In this document: positions 1 through 8,073 of the stretch, one piece after another
How positions within the stretch are numbered: position 1 is the first letter of the stretch
Layout of the letters: the number at the start of each line of letters is the position of its first letter
Origin: Pelagirhabdus alkalitolerans
GTDB lineage: Bacteria; Bacillota; Bacilli; Bacillales; Amphibacillaceae
Assembly (NCBI RefSeq): GCF_900096905.1
Contig: NZ_FMYI01000005.1
Coordinates: 124,001-188,000, forward strand
Direction: 5' to 3'
Length of the DNA stretch: 64,000 nucleotides
Position numbers and translations under genes: made by a program
The notes under the pieces: generated by a model
Database searches by the model: none
What the model was told of the DNA's origin: nothing
Seen by the model: the letters and a program-made list of their open reading frames with translations, nothing else

Positions 1-1430
1 GGTAGGATCGATAAGTTTGGAATCTTAGAATCATAGATCGAATCATCGACATCAACATCAAACGTTAACTTATCTCCGAAACGGTACACTTGAATTTCTA
101 AAAACGCGTGTATTAGGGTTAATTCATCTTGAATCGTCACCCATTCACGTCCCCAAGTGATCGCATTTCTAAAAATACCTGCCATATTTTCGATAATATT
201 AGCTGTTTCGGTTTCTCCTTTAATCAAACTACGCATTCGTATTGTCTCAAGTGAGTTAAAGAGAAAATGGGGATTAATTTGACTTTGTAAAGCACTTAAT
301 TGAGCTTGTTTTTCTCTTATTTCTAAATCTTTCTTCTCTAAATTAGAAATAAACACCTCGTTAAATAACTGATTAATTTTACGTGTCATACGATTGATTT
401 GACGTGTCAATTGACCGATTTCATCTTTTGATTTCACATAAGGGTATTCCTCAAAGTGTTGTTTTTCAATATTTTTAACATGATTCAATACTTTATCAAT
501 TCGTGAATGAATGGATTTAGAAATGAAAACGATAATAAAGGTCGGTAAGATAAAATTAATCAACCCCAAAATAAATAAATACCAAGTTGATTCCATTAGT
601 TCATCCGTAAAAGTTGAAGAATCCACAACACCTACAATCTCCCATTGATCTAAGTAATCATCTTCGATCGTTTGACTTGAGCTCATATACTGATCCGGTA
701 ATTCTGCCTGATCAAATGAGATAAGATCAGATTCCCATTCGATCGAGTCATGACTAGAATACACAATATGTCCATGGCCATCCAACAAGAACAAATCCCC
801 TTGTAATGTGACATTATCAAAAACTTGTTCTATTGCCACATTATTAATATCAATACGGATGAATTTTTCAAAGTCATGGAACAGATGATAGTAATCTAAT
901 TCTTTAAATAGAGATAGATTAATATGGGACTGCTCTGATGTTTCTCGATATAAATACGGGCGATCTGTCCCTTTTGTCTCATTATACCATTCTGTATTAA
1001 GTGTCTCATTTGTTACAGGATGCACACCGCCTGTGTAAATAACCGTTGGATTATCTGTATAGAAATTCAATTCTTGAATCGAGTTATAAAGCGGCATCGA
1101 TGTCCCTAATTGCCTGAGTACGTAATTGTAAGCTTCAACATAATCGATTGCTGATTCATATTCAGTATCAAAGAAGTTGTATAGACGCACATCTAAATAT
1201 AAAGTTGTCGCCATACCAATCGCTTGATCAATAAGCCTTGTGAATTCTTCTTTTGTTTGATCAACGACTAAGTCAACATCCGTCTGCTTCTGTTCAAGAA
1301 AACGTTCTGTCGTAATCGAATAAAAAACAGTGTTCGATACGACGATTGGTAAAAAAACAGACAAAAAATATACAATTAAAAATTTGTTGCGTAGCTTTAA
1401 ATCATTAAAGGACTGCATCAATTTCTTCAT
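1..1430 (-). CDS. YesM-type sensor histidine kinase (3' end outside window)
   Basis: Membrane sensor kinase, partial: the reading frame is open from the ATG at 1430 to the window edge, so about 476 residues are visible. It has an N-terminal membrane segment (about residues 12-30), a large extracellular sensor region, a second membrane segment (about 275-298) and a HAMP-like linker with charged coiled coil. The HisKA_5 motif NPHFLFNSLE follows, with the phospho-accepting His near residue 388; the ATPase part is cut off by the edge. This order is typical of YesM/LytS-class kinases that partner AraC-type response regulators. The likely partner is the response regulator at 6251-7795, separated from it by the xylanase operon. 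It is the last visible gene of a minus-strand unit starting at 3011. A GGCGGT-like ribosome site precedes the start. The sensed ligand is unknown; xylo-oligosaccharide is an inference from context. Confidence 0.93.
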   Translation of the reverse strand, partial: MKKLMQSFNDLKLRNKFLIVYFLSVFLPIVVSNTVFYSITTERFLEQKQTDVDLVVDQTKEEFTRLIDQAIGMATTLYLDVRLYNFFDTEYESAIDYVEAYNYVLRQLGTSMPLYNSIQELNFYTDNPTVIYTGGVHPVTNETLNTEWYNETKGTDRPYLYRETSEQSHINLSLFKELDYYHLFHDFEKFIRIDINNVAIEQVFDNVTLQGDLFLLDGHGHIVYSSHDSIEWESDLISFDQAELPDQYMSSSQTIEDDYLDQWEIVGVVDSSTFTDELMESTWYLFILGLINFILPTFIIVFISKSIHSRIDKVLNHVKNIEKQHFEEYPYVKSKDEIGQLTRQINRMTRKINQLFNEVFISNLEKKDLEIREKQAQLSALQSQINPHFLFNSLETIRMRSLIKGETETANIIENMAGIFRNAITWGREWVTIQDELTLIHAFLEIQVYRFGDKLTFDVDVDDSIYDSKIPNLSIL

Positions 1431-1453
1431 ATAGACCGCCTAACGCGATGCGA

Positions 1454-2161
1454 TTATTGTTGTTGCATCGCAGAGAAAATTTTATCTTTTATTTCTTTTC
1501 CTCTCAGTATAGGGGAATCTTGATTATTTTCAATCCGTTTTTTCTTACGTTCGAGACGTTTAAAGGCATGTGTTGCATTCCACATAATCAACCAGGCAAT
1601 AATACTCACCGAATAAAATGGAATCAAACCTTGTATTAACAACATAATGTAAGCACCAATACCTAGAGCAATAGCAGATGATAACAAGGCAAGCGGGTTG
1701 GCCAAAGCGAATAGAATCGTGGATTTATAGTATCCCATTAGCGGGCCCTTATAATGAACATATAAAGGAAACAAGAATAGGACAAGTAACGCAAAAATGA
1801 TAACCGTGATATACCAAAACACAGATATAATCGTATGTTCAACTCCAGAAACTTGACCTAAATATTGATAGTTAAAGAAAATAATATAACCCATAACCAC
1901 AAGTGGATAACCTAAAAGGTTAGCACGTAAAAATTCTTTTTTATACGTTTCAAAAAACGTTTGGATAATCGGGTGATCAGGCTCGTTCATCAGCCATTTA
2001 CGCATCACTGTATATAAACTGACAGTAGCCGGAAATACACCGAATACAATAAGCCCTAAAACAGAAAAAACGAGCCATAATATATTTACGTAAGCCAATC
2101 GCCAAATCCATTCTAGCGTTCGATAGAATCGAGTCGATACAAAACCATAGTTATTATCCAT
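1454..2161 (-). CDS. DUF624 (YesL-family) membrane protein
   Basis: A 235-residue integral membrane protein with about five hydrophobic segments. It matches the DUF624/YesL family in its N-terminal region (FYRTLEWIWRLAYVNILW) and in the following FGVFPATVSLYTVMRKWL segment. Start choice: an upstream in-frame ATG at 2242 exists, but the ATG at 2161 has a good AAGGAG site seven to eight bases ahead and begins exactly where family similarity begins. YesL proteins are commonly encoded beside YesM/YesN two-component genes and carbohydrate ABC transporters, and their biochemical role is unknown. Here the gene sits between a lipoprotein gene and the kinase gene with very short gaps, so it may belong to the membrane sensing complex (inference). 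Confidence 0.88.
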   Translation of the reverse strand: MDNNYGFVSTRFYRTLEWIWRLAYVNILWLVFSVLGLIVFGVFPATVSLYTVMRKWLMNEPDHPIIQTFFETYKKEFLRANLLGYPLVVMGYIIFFNYQYLGQVSGVEHTIISVFWYITVIIFALLVLFLFPLYVHYKGPLMGYYKSTILFALANPLALLSSAIALGIGAYIMLLIQGLIPFYSVSIIAWLIMWNATHAFKRLERKKKRIENNQDSPILRGKEIKDKIFSAMQQQ

Positions 2162-2174
2162 AAGATCGTCTCCT

Positions 2175-2720
2175 TTATAACCACGCTTCAAGTAACTTAA
2201 TGGCTGCTTCTTGATGTGGTGATGTTTGTGCAACCGCAGCAACTAAACCGTCTTCAGTTGTGAGTCCCGTGTCTTTAGAAAATTGCTGCTCTTCTGTTAA
2301 TTCAATCATATATAAATGTTCATCTGTTTCATCTTCATTTTCCATCGTATATTGTTCGATAACATGTGAATCTACATCGTCTTTTAATACGTCAAGTGAC
2401 GCAAGGCCATATGGGTCCAATAGAGCTTGATCTAAAAAGCGATCCACAACATATAAATCTACTTCTTTATCAATTAACTCAATAGTTAATCTGTCAAAAT
2501 TAGCCATGGACAATGTGACATTAACTGTGACACCATCATCCATTTCACTTTCTAATAGATCTTCTACATACTCTTGCATCTGCTCCTCATAATGAGGTGC
2601 AACACTCGTTAAAAATAAAATTTCTAATACATCAGGATCGTGATTCCCTTCTTGTGCATTCGTTACACAACCCGTTAAAAATAAAATGCTTGTTAATAAC
2701 AAGACAATCGCACGTTTCAT
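2175..2720 (-). CDS. Short binding-protein-like lipoprotein
   Basis: A 181-residue predicted lipoprotein with a positively charged start, a hydrophobic stretch and the lipobox LTGC, so it should be anchored outside the membrane. The mature part is acidic. Segments such as DLYVVDRFLDQALLDPYGLASLD and the end TSPHQEAAIKLLEAWL resemble pieces of extracellular solute-binding proteins, but the length is under half of a normal one (about 400 or more residues). I do not recognise a defined family. The ATG at 2720 was chosen because AGGAAGG lies eight bases upstream; a GTG at 2729 overlaps that site. The position between a small membrane protein and a DUF624/kinase pair suggests a sensory accessory role rather than transport. 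Confidence 0.8.
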   Translation of the reverse strand: MKRAIVLLLTSILFLTGCVTNAQEGNHDPDVLEILFLTSVAPHYEEQMQEYVEDLLESEMDDGVTVNVTLSMANFDRLTIELIDKEVDLYVVDRFLDQALLDPYGLASLDVLKDDVDSHVIEQYTMENEDETDEHLYMIELTEEQQFSKDTGLTTEDGLVAAVAQTSPHQEAAIKLLEAWL

Positions 2721-2747
2721 ATCGTTCACCTTCCTAAATTGACAAAA

Positions 2748-3011
2748 CTACGTCATGATATAAGCGAAAAACGGCTGAATATACCAAATAACAATTGTAT
2801 AGACGACAAAATAAACAACGATCAACGTTAAATGTGCTTTAGATGACCGATTTTTTTGTTTTAACTGGCGATACCTAGAAATGGTAACACTTGTAATCGC
2901 GATCCCTAAGAGCAAATGCAAGAGGTCTCGTTGCTCCGTAAAAAAATAATACTGTAAAACAAGCAAGTAAACGATCAAAACAGCAAATACGAGTTTACGA
3001 TCTGTTTGCAT
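2748..3011 (-). CDS. Small membrane protein of the kinase operon
   Basis: An 87-residue protein with three hydrophobic segments (about residues 7-24, 29-45 and 62-85) separated by a short basic loop containing RYRQLKQKNRSSK. No family recognised. It has a strong ribosome site (GAGGGGG) before the ATG and is the first gene of the minus-strand unit that continues with the lipoprotein, DUF624 and histidine kinase genes. The regulatory region upstream is shared with the divergent GH8 gene. Its function is unknown; its place in the operon is the only clue. Confidence 0.75.
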   Translation of the reverse strand: MQTDRKLVFAVLIVYLLVLQYYFFTEQRDLLHLLLGIAITSVTISRYRQLKQKNRSSKAHLTLIVVYFVVYTIVIWYIQPFFAYIMT

Positions 3012-3072
3012 AGGTCAAAACCCCCTCACACACAATAATTTTTCTATTCTTATTGTACTACTATAACACGAA

Positions 3073-3086
3073 ATGAAGCGCTTCCA
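3073..3086 (-). promoter_or_regulatory. cre-like site
   Basis: Read on the minus strand this is TGGAAGCGCTTCAT, matching the CcpA catabolite-responsive consensus at 12 of 14 positions. It lies close to the start of the sensor operon and upstream of the xylanase operon, which fits glucose repression. Confidence 0.5.
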
Positions 3087-3160
3087 AGCAAGAGAAAATA
3101 AAGGAGTTATTTTAAAAAATATAGGTGCAAATTTAAGCGAAAAATAGCTCCTCATACAAT

Positions 3161-3187
3161 CTATAGTTTTTGCACTAAAACCTATAG
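3161..3187. promoter_or_regulatory. Paired CTATAG boxes, copy 1 (candidate AraC-type regulator site)
   Basis: CTATAG occurs at 3161-3166 and again at 3182-3187, exactly 21 bp start to start. Two half-sites about two helical turns apart are a usual arrangement for AraC-family dimers. The same spacing recurs at 7977-8003. Assignment to the YesN-type regulator at 6251-7795 is inference. Confidence 0.6.
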
Positions 3188-3201
3188 ATCATCCCCTATA
3201 A

Positions 3202-3215
3202 TTTAAGCGCTTTCT
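3202..3215 (+). promoter_or_regulatory. cre-like site
   Basis: TTTAAGCGCTTTCT keeps the AAGCGCTT core but deviates from the cre consensus at two outer positions. It lies 14 bp after the paired CTATAG boxes and about 190 bp before the GH8 start, so catabolite repression of the xylanase operon is plausible. Confidence 0.5.
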
Positions 3216-3401
3216 TTTGTAATATGAAGATGATAACTTGTGTAAGATCTGAAGGGTTTAGTCCGTCACAATCGCAAGCTAAAACATGAATAATCACATT
3301 TAGAAGGAACGTTCGTCATCTACATATTTCTACAATATGAAACCCATCCTTACCAAGTTTAGACGATCGTTAATAACTTCTTATCAAAAGGGAGCGATGA
3401 A

Positions 3402-4532
3402 ATGAAGCAAGGTGCATATGAAACAGGTCACTACCGAAATCTTTTCACAGAGTTTGACATCGATCCAAAATTAGTTGATGAAAAAGTTCAAAAAACTTGG
3501 GATCAACTTTTCACCAACCAATACCCTGACTATCAGATTTATTTTGAAACAGACGATGGCATGGGCTATATGGTTGATACTGGTAATGATGACGTGCGAA
3601 CTGAAGGGCAATCATATGGCATGATGATGGCTGTTCAAATGGATCAACAGGAAGTGTTCGATCGAATTTGGAAATGGTCGAAAACTTACATGTATATGGA
3701 CGAAGGTATACATAAAGGGTATTTCGCTTGGTCTTGTGCATTAGATGGAACGAAGAATGCTCACGGGCCTGCACCTGATGGTGAAGAGTACTTTGCGATG
3801 GCACTCTTTTTCGCGTCCAATCGTTGGGGAGATAAAGAAGCTCCATTTGATTATTCAAAACAAGCAAAAGCTCTCCTTCATGATTGTGTCCATAAAGGCG
3901 AAAACAATGACGGGCACCCTATGTGGGAACCGAGTAATCATTTAATCAAATTTGTTCCCGAAGTGGATTTTTCAGACCCGTCTTATCACATCCCACATTT
4001 CTATGAATTATTTGCAGAGTGGGCGAATCCTGAAGATCATGACTTTTGGAAAAAAGCAGCCGAAGCAAGCCGTGATTATATTCGACTAGCTGCCCATAAT
4101 GAAACGGGTCTTTCTCCGGAGTATGCATTTTACAACGGGGAACCTAACCATATAAGAGGTTTTGGTGATTTCTTCAGTGATTCTTATCGAGTAGTTTGTA
4201 ATGTGGGGCTTGATTATGAATGGTTCAGACGATCGAATACACCAACAGAAGTAAATGAAAAGGTACAAGCCTTCTTCAAAGACATACCTGTTGAGGATTA
4301 TCGTCGTTATACAGTTGATGGGAAACCTTTTGAAGAAAAATCGCTTCACCCAATCGGTTTACTTGCTTCACTCGCGATGGCTTCACTTGCAACAACAGGT
4401 GAGCTTCAGAAGCATTATGTAGAAAAGTTCTGGAACACACCTCTTAGAACGGGTGAGAGACGTTATTATGATAATTGTTTATATTTCTTCAGCTTACTAT
4501 CATTAGCTGGAAAATTTAAAATATGGAAATAA
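3402..4532 (+). CDS. GH8 reducing-end xylose-releasing exo-oligoxylanase
   Basis: A 376-residue intracellular enzyme without signal peptide, of the glycoside hydrolase family 8 Rex type (EC 3.2.1.156 by family). Rex removes xylose from the reducing end of xylo-oligosaccharides by inversion. The general acid is Glu68 in TEGQSYGM, and Asp260 in FFSDSYRVV is at the position expected for the catalytic base. The length matches Rex-type enzymes (about 380) and is shorter than secreted GH8 endoglucanases. The ATG at 3402 is preceded by GGGAG seven bases upstream. A GH43 beta-xylosidase gene follows directly, so together they would hydrolyse imported xylo-oligosaccharides from both ends. Upstream lie cre-like sites and the CTATAG pair. 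The exact substrate is inferred from family resemblance. Confidence 0.9.
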   Translation: MKQGAYETGHYRNLFTEFDIDPKLVDEKVQKTWDQLFTNQYPDYQIYFETDDGMGYMVDTGNDDVRTEGQSYGMMMAVQMDQQEVFDRIWKWSKTYMYMDEGIHKGYFAWSCALDGTKNAHGPAPDGEEYFAMALFFASNRWGDKEAPFDYSKQAKALLHDCVHKGENNDGHPMWEPSNHLIKFVPEVDFSDPSYHIPHFYELFAEWANPEDHDFWKKAAEASRDYIRLAAHNETGLSPEYAFYNGEPNHIRGFGDFFSDSYRVVCNVGLDYEWFRRSNTPTEVNEKVQAFFKDIPVEDYRRYTVDGKPFEEKSLHPIGLLASLAMASLATTGELQKHYVEKFWNTPLRTGERRYYDNCLYFFSLLSLAGKFKIWK

Positions 4533-4550
4533 ATAATGGAGGTTATGACT

Positions 4551-6158
4551 ATGAAAATTCAAAATCCAATTCTTACTGGCTTTAACCCTGATCCAAGCAT
4601 TTGTCGAGCAGGTGATGATTATTACATTGCTACTTCTACATTCGAGTGGTTTCCAGGTGTCAGCATTCATCACTCAAAAGACTTAAAAAATTGGGAACTT
4701 GTATCCCGCCCATTGAACAGAAAATCAATGTTAGATATGAAAGGAAACCCTAATTCTGGAGGTGTATGGGCACCTCAAATTTCTTATCATGATGGGTTAT
4801 TCTGGTTGATTTACTCAGATATTAAAGTAACAGATGGACAGTGGAAAGATGCGCATAACTACTTAACAACTTGTGAAACAATAGATGGTGAGTGGTCAGA
4901 ACCGATTCATATGAATAGTTCTGGATTCGATCCATCACTATTCCACGATCCGAATACAGGTAAAAAACATTTTGTCAATATGGTATGGGATCACCGCCAA
5001 GGTCATCACAACTTTTACGGAATTGTCCTGCAAGAGTATGACCACGACAAACGTAAACTTGTAGGTGAAGAAAAGATCATCTTTAAAGGAACAGATGTTA
5101 AATTAACAGAAGCACCTCACCTTTACTACATGAATGGTTATTATTACTTGCTAACAGCTGAAGGTGGTACGAAATTCGATCACCAAGCAACCATTGCTCG
5201 GTCTAAACAAATCGACGGGCCATACGAGGTACATCCAGATAACCCAGTGATCTCATCATGGGCTCACCCTCGTATTACCTTACAAAAAGCAGGACATGGC
5301 TCTTTTGTTAAAACACAAACTGACGAATGGTTCTTTGTTCACTTAACAGGACGTGTACTACCAAAAGAATCAGAACCATTACTCGACCCACGTGGTTTCT
5401 GTCCACTTGGACGTGAAACAGCGATTCAACAAGTTGAATGGCATAACGATTGGCCGTATATCGTTGGCGGAAACTATCCACAAGATGAGATAGAAGGCCC
5501 TAACATCGACGAACAACCTGTTCAACAAAAACCTGTTAAAGATGATTTTGATAGCGAAACGTTATCTCTTGATTTCCAATCACTTAGAATTCCATTAGGT
5601 GAAGATATTGTATCGCTTAAAGAAAGACCAGGACATTTACGCTTATATGGACGTGAATCATTAACGTCACTATTTACACAAGCTTTAATCGCAAGACGTT
5701 GGCAAGATTTCCAGTTTACTGCTGAAACAAAAGTTGAATTTGATCCAAAACACTTCCAACAAGCTGCAGGTATGGTCAACTACTACAACACTGAAAACTG
5801 GACTTACTTGAATGTGACACACCACGAAGAAAAAGGTCGTGTCCTAGACATCATGGTTCTTGATAACGAAGACTTCTCTCAACCTTTAAAGGATCAAGAA
5901 GTCGTTTTACCTCAAGATGGAAGTGCTGTTTACTTACGTGTTGAGGTAGACTATAACACGTATCAATACAGCTATAGTTTAGACGGAAAGACTTGGAACG
6001 AAATTGGTCCAGTATTTGAATCGTACAAACTATCAGATGATTATATTAAAGGCGGCGGATTCTTTACTGGTGCATTCGTCGGAATGGCAGCACAAGATAC
6101 ATCTGTTAAGAAACAACCAGCTGACTTTGATTACTTTATCTATGATCCAAAAGCTTAA
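4551..6158 (+). CDS. xynB: GH43 beta-xylosidase
   Basis: A 535-residue cytoplasmic beta-xylosidase that releases xylose from the non-reducing end of xylo-oligosaccharides. The N-terminal five-bladed propeller carries the three GH43 carboxylates: Asp14 (FNPDPS), Asp127 (GFDPSLF) and Glu187 (LTEAPH). These are the positions known from XynB/SXA-type enzymes. The C-terminal 200 residues form the usual beta-sandwich (GH43_C2). Length is typical. I start at 4551 because GGAGG lies eight bases ahead; an in-frame ATG at 4536 lacks a site. It is co-transcribed with the GH8 gene and ends before a strong terminator. Some GH43 members also cleave arabinosides, so side activity is possible. Confidence 0.95.
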   Translation: MKIQNPILTGFNPDPSICRAGDDYYIATSTFEWFPGVSIHHSKDLKNWELVSRPLNRKSMLDMKGNPNSGGVWAPQISYHDGLFWLIYSDIKVTDGQWKDAHNYLTTCETIDGEWSEPIHMNSSGFDPSLFHDPNTGKKHFVNMVWDHRQGHHNFYGIVLQEYDHDKRKLVGEEKIIFKGTDVKLTEAPHLYYMNGYYYLLTAEGGTKFDHQATIARSKQIDGPYEVHPDNPVISSWAHPRITLQKAGHGSFVKTQTDEWFFVHLTGRVLPKESEPLLDPRGFCPLGRETAIQQVEWHNDWPYIVGGNYPQDEIEGPNIDEQPVQQKPVKDDFDSETLSLDFQSLRIPLGEDIVSLKERPGHLRLYGRESLTSLFTQALIARRWQDFQFTAETKVEFDPKHFQQAAGMVNYYNTENWTYLNVTHHEEKGRVLDIMVLDNEDFSQPLKDQEVVLPQDGSAVYLRVEVDYNTYQYSYSLDGKTWNEIGPVFESYKLSDDYIKGGGFFTGAFVGMAAQDTSVKKQPADFDYFIYDPKA

Positions 6159-6214
6159 TCGTTAAATTTACCAAATAAGAATATTTTGTTATCCCCCCAA
6201 AATAACAATATAGA

Positions 6215-6248
6215 AAAGACCGTCTCTTAAATTTAAGAGACGGTCTTT
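6215..6248. terminator. Bidirectional terminator between xynB and the response regulator
   Basis: A perfect 17-bp inverted repeat (AAAGACCGTCTCTTAAA and its complement, no spacer) lies between the convergent genes and is flanked by A- and T-rich ends on both strands. Confidence 0.9.
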
Positions 6249-6250
6249 GT

Positions 6251-7795
6251 TTATTGTAAAATTTGTTGTCTGTAACGTGATGGTGTATTCCCTTCAATTT
6301 TTTCAAATTGAGTGACGAAATAGTCTGGACTTCCGAACCCAACAGCTTCTGCTACTTCATAAATACGCAGGTCTGTTTGTCTTAAGATTTGTTTTGCTTT
6401 ATCAATTCTTACCTTTAATAAATAATCTTTAAAATAAATGCCATATGTCTTTTTAAATAATTGTCCTAAATAAACAGGGTTCATATAAAATTGATTAGCA
6501 ATTTTCTTCAATGTCAAATTTTCATCATAATGTTGGTTAATAAATCGTTTAACTTTATAAATATCTCCTTGATACACTTCTTTATTAAGGCGAGCGAGAA
6601 GCGTACTTGCTTGAATTGCATAATTTAATATAATGGCTTGAAGTTCCTCAAGTGTCTTTTTCGGTGAAAATTGATTCACAATTGAATCAAGTTCTGTCAT
6701 TAATGCGTTATGACCAACTAAATGATGTATTGTCGTCTCAAGTTCTTTTTCCAGTTGAAACATAAAGATCTTGATAACATCAATGGGTGCAGCAATACGC
6801 CTTACATCTTCTGAGAATTTTTTAACCTGTTCAGAAATAGCTTCATGATTATTCTCTTCAATCTTTTCTAATAAGCGACGTATATGTTCATGATCGAGTG
6901 ATTCATTACGATCAACCGCTGATGCCACTTTTTCACTATACATAAGTGGTTCATCACCGAGCTGACAAAACCGACGCTCACTTGTTAAAAGTGCCGTCTC
7001 ATAAGAAGCAATTAAACCTTCCACGCCTTTTTTTATATCACCTGCAAACAGAAAGAGGGTACGACTCAGTTCTTGTTCAAGATAACTTTTTAATCGTGAT
7101 AAAAACCAAGGCATTTCATTAATTTGTTTTGGTAAATGATTTTCTTGAAAGACAACGCCGAATCCATCTCGTTCAAAGGGATGCATGAAGATAAATTGAT
7201 CGCCAATGAAGTTTGTAATCGCTCTTGATAGCTCTTCATCCATGCGATCACTGATTAGTCCGTCTCGAAATTCAATCATCACATAGCATGATCGTTTCTT
7301 AAATCCACCAATTAATGTGTTAGCCTCAGCCTCAGTTGGTTTTTCGCCTTCAACGATTAAACGTTGATACATACTAAAATTCATAATACGCTGACTAGCT
7401 TGTTCTTCATGTCGTTCTTTTTCAATTAGTGGACTTAATTCAACAAATACAGCTTCCAATTCTTTTTTGTCAACAGGCTTCAAAATAAAATCCGTTACCC
7501 CTAAGCGAACAGCACGTTGCGCATATTCAAAGTCACTATAACCACTGACAACAACAAATTTTGGTACTTTATCAGCTTTTTGTTTAACACGGTCAATTAA
7601 TTCTAATCCATCGTAAACAGGCATTCTAATATCGGTTAAAACAACATCAGGTTCTTCTTTTAATATGACCTCTAAGGCATCTTCGCCATTGCTCGCTTCT
7701 CCCACAACTTCATAATTGATTTTATCCCAATCAATTAATGCAATAATACCCTTTCGGACAAATTGCTCGTCATCAACTAGTACAACTCGATTCAT
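6251..7795 (-). CDS. YesN-type response regulator with AraC DNA-binding domain
   Basis: A 514-residue response regulator. The N-terminal receiver domain (about 1-120) has the acidic pocket VDDE, the phospho-acceptor Asp55 in VLTDIRMP and the conserved Lys in FILKPVD. A central region of unknown structure follows. The C-terminal AraC/HTH_18 domain (about 415-510) includes LGQLFKKTYGIYFKDYLL and the closing YRQQI. The ATG at 7795 is chosen over upstream in-frame starts because GAGGGGG precedes it and the receiver begins there. It probably works with the YesM-type kinase at the left edge. It diverges from the Nif3-like gene, and the shared intergenic region contains the second CTATAG pair and an excellent cre match, so autoregulation and catabolite control are likely (inference). 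Confidence 0.93.
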   Translation of the reverse strand: MNRVVLVDDEQFVRKGIIALIDWDKINYEVVGEASNGEDALEVILKEEPDVVLTDIRMPVYDGLELIDRVKQKADKVPKFVVVSGYSDFEYAQRAVRLGVTDFILKPVDKKELEAVFVELSPLIEKERHEEQASQRIMNFSMYQRLIVEGEKPTEAEANTLIGGFKKRSCYVMIEFRDGLISDRMDEELSRAITNFIGDQFIFMHPFERDGFGVVFQENHLPKQINEMPWFLSRLKSYLEQELSRTLFLFAGDIKKGVEGLIASYETALLTSERRFCQLGDEPLMYSEKVASAVDRNESLDHEHIRRLLEKIEENNHEAISEQVKKFSEDVRRIAAPIDVIKIFMFQLEKELETTIHHLVGHNALMTELDSIVNQFSPKKTLEELQAIILNYAIQASTLLARLNKEVYQGDIYKVKRFINQHYDENLTLKKIANQFYMNPVYLGQLFKKTYGIYFKDYLLKVRIDKAKQILRQTDLRIYEVAEAVGFGSPDYFVTQFEKIEGNTPSRYRQQILQ

Positions 7796-7813
7796 GATAA
7801 ACCCCCTCTTCAT

Positions 7814-7827
7814 TGTAAGCGTTATCA
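7814..7827 (+). promoter_or_regulatory. cre site before the response regulator gene
   Basis: TGTAAGCGTTATCA fits the consensus TGWAARCGYTWNCA at all positions. It lies only 19 bp upstream of the regulator start codon at 7795, inside the probable leader or promoter, a position that would allow CcpA roadblock repression. Confidence 0.65.
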
Positions 7828-7976
7828 TTAATAGCGAATAAATAGCCGCTTACCCATTCATAGTAAACAGCTATTTATTCAACTAACTTTTAAGAAGCAT
7901 TTGACTTAATTTAATCATTAAACAAAGAAAAAGTCAAGGTCATGTTGATTAGGAGTTATTTTACATCTGTCAAACT

Positions 7977-8003
7977 CTATAGTTAATGAAGTGTAAACTA
8001 TAG
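7977..8003. promoter_or_regulatory. Paired CTATAG boxes, copy 2
   Basis: CTATAG at 7977-7982 and 7998-8003, again exactly 21 bp apart as at 3161-3187. Both copies lie in divergent promoter regions of the xylan locus. The intervening 15 bases differ between copies, so conservation is concentrated on the boxes. Confidence 0.6.
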
Positions 8004-8015
8004 ATTTTACCTCAC

Positions 8016-8029
8016 ATACAGCGCTTACA
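8016..8029 (-). promoter_or_regulatory. cre-like site before the Nif3-like gene
   Basis: On the minus strand this reads TGTAAGCGCTGTAT, 12 of 14 positions of the cre consensus, 44 bp upstream of the Nif3-like start codon. Confidence 0.5.
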
Positions 8030-8073
8030 TTTTAGTAAACTCATAGTATATTCCGCTGAAGGAGTGACGTTTT

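Larger units (their letters stand above)
3012..3401. promoter_or_regulatory. Divergent regulatory region of the sensor and xylanase operons
   Basis: This 390-bp gene-free stretch separates the divergent 87-aa gene and GH8 gene. It contains two cre-like sequences (3073-3086 and 3202-3215) and the paired CTATAG boxes at 3161-3187. A 13-bp sequence (AGGAGTTATTTTA, 3102-3114) recurs in the other divergent region at 7951. No open reading frame in it looks coding. Confidence 0.7.

Noticed and set aside
1448..1639. 63-codon plus-strand frame inside the DUF624 gene
   Set aside because: Shadow of a membrane protein gene on the opposite strand, rich in Phe and Ile because of that, with no independent support.
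3511..3867. 118-codon frame antisense to the GH8 gene
   Set aside because: Lies wholly within the well-supported GH8 gene, with no family resemblance and no ribosome site.
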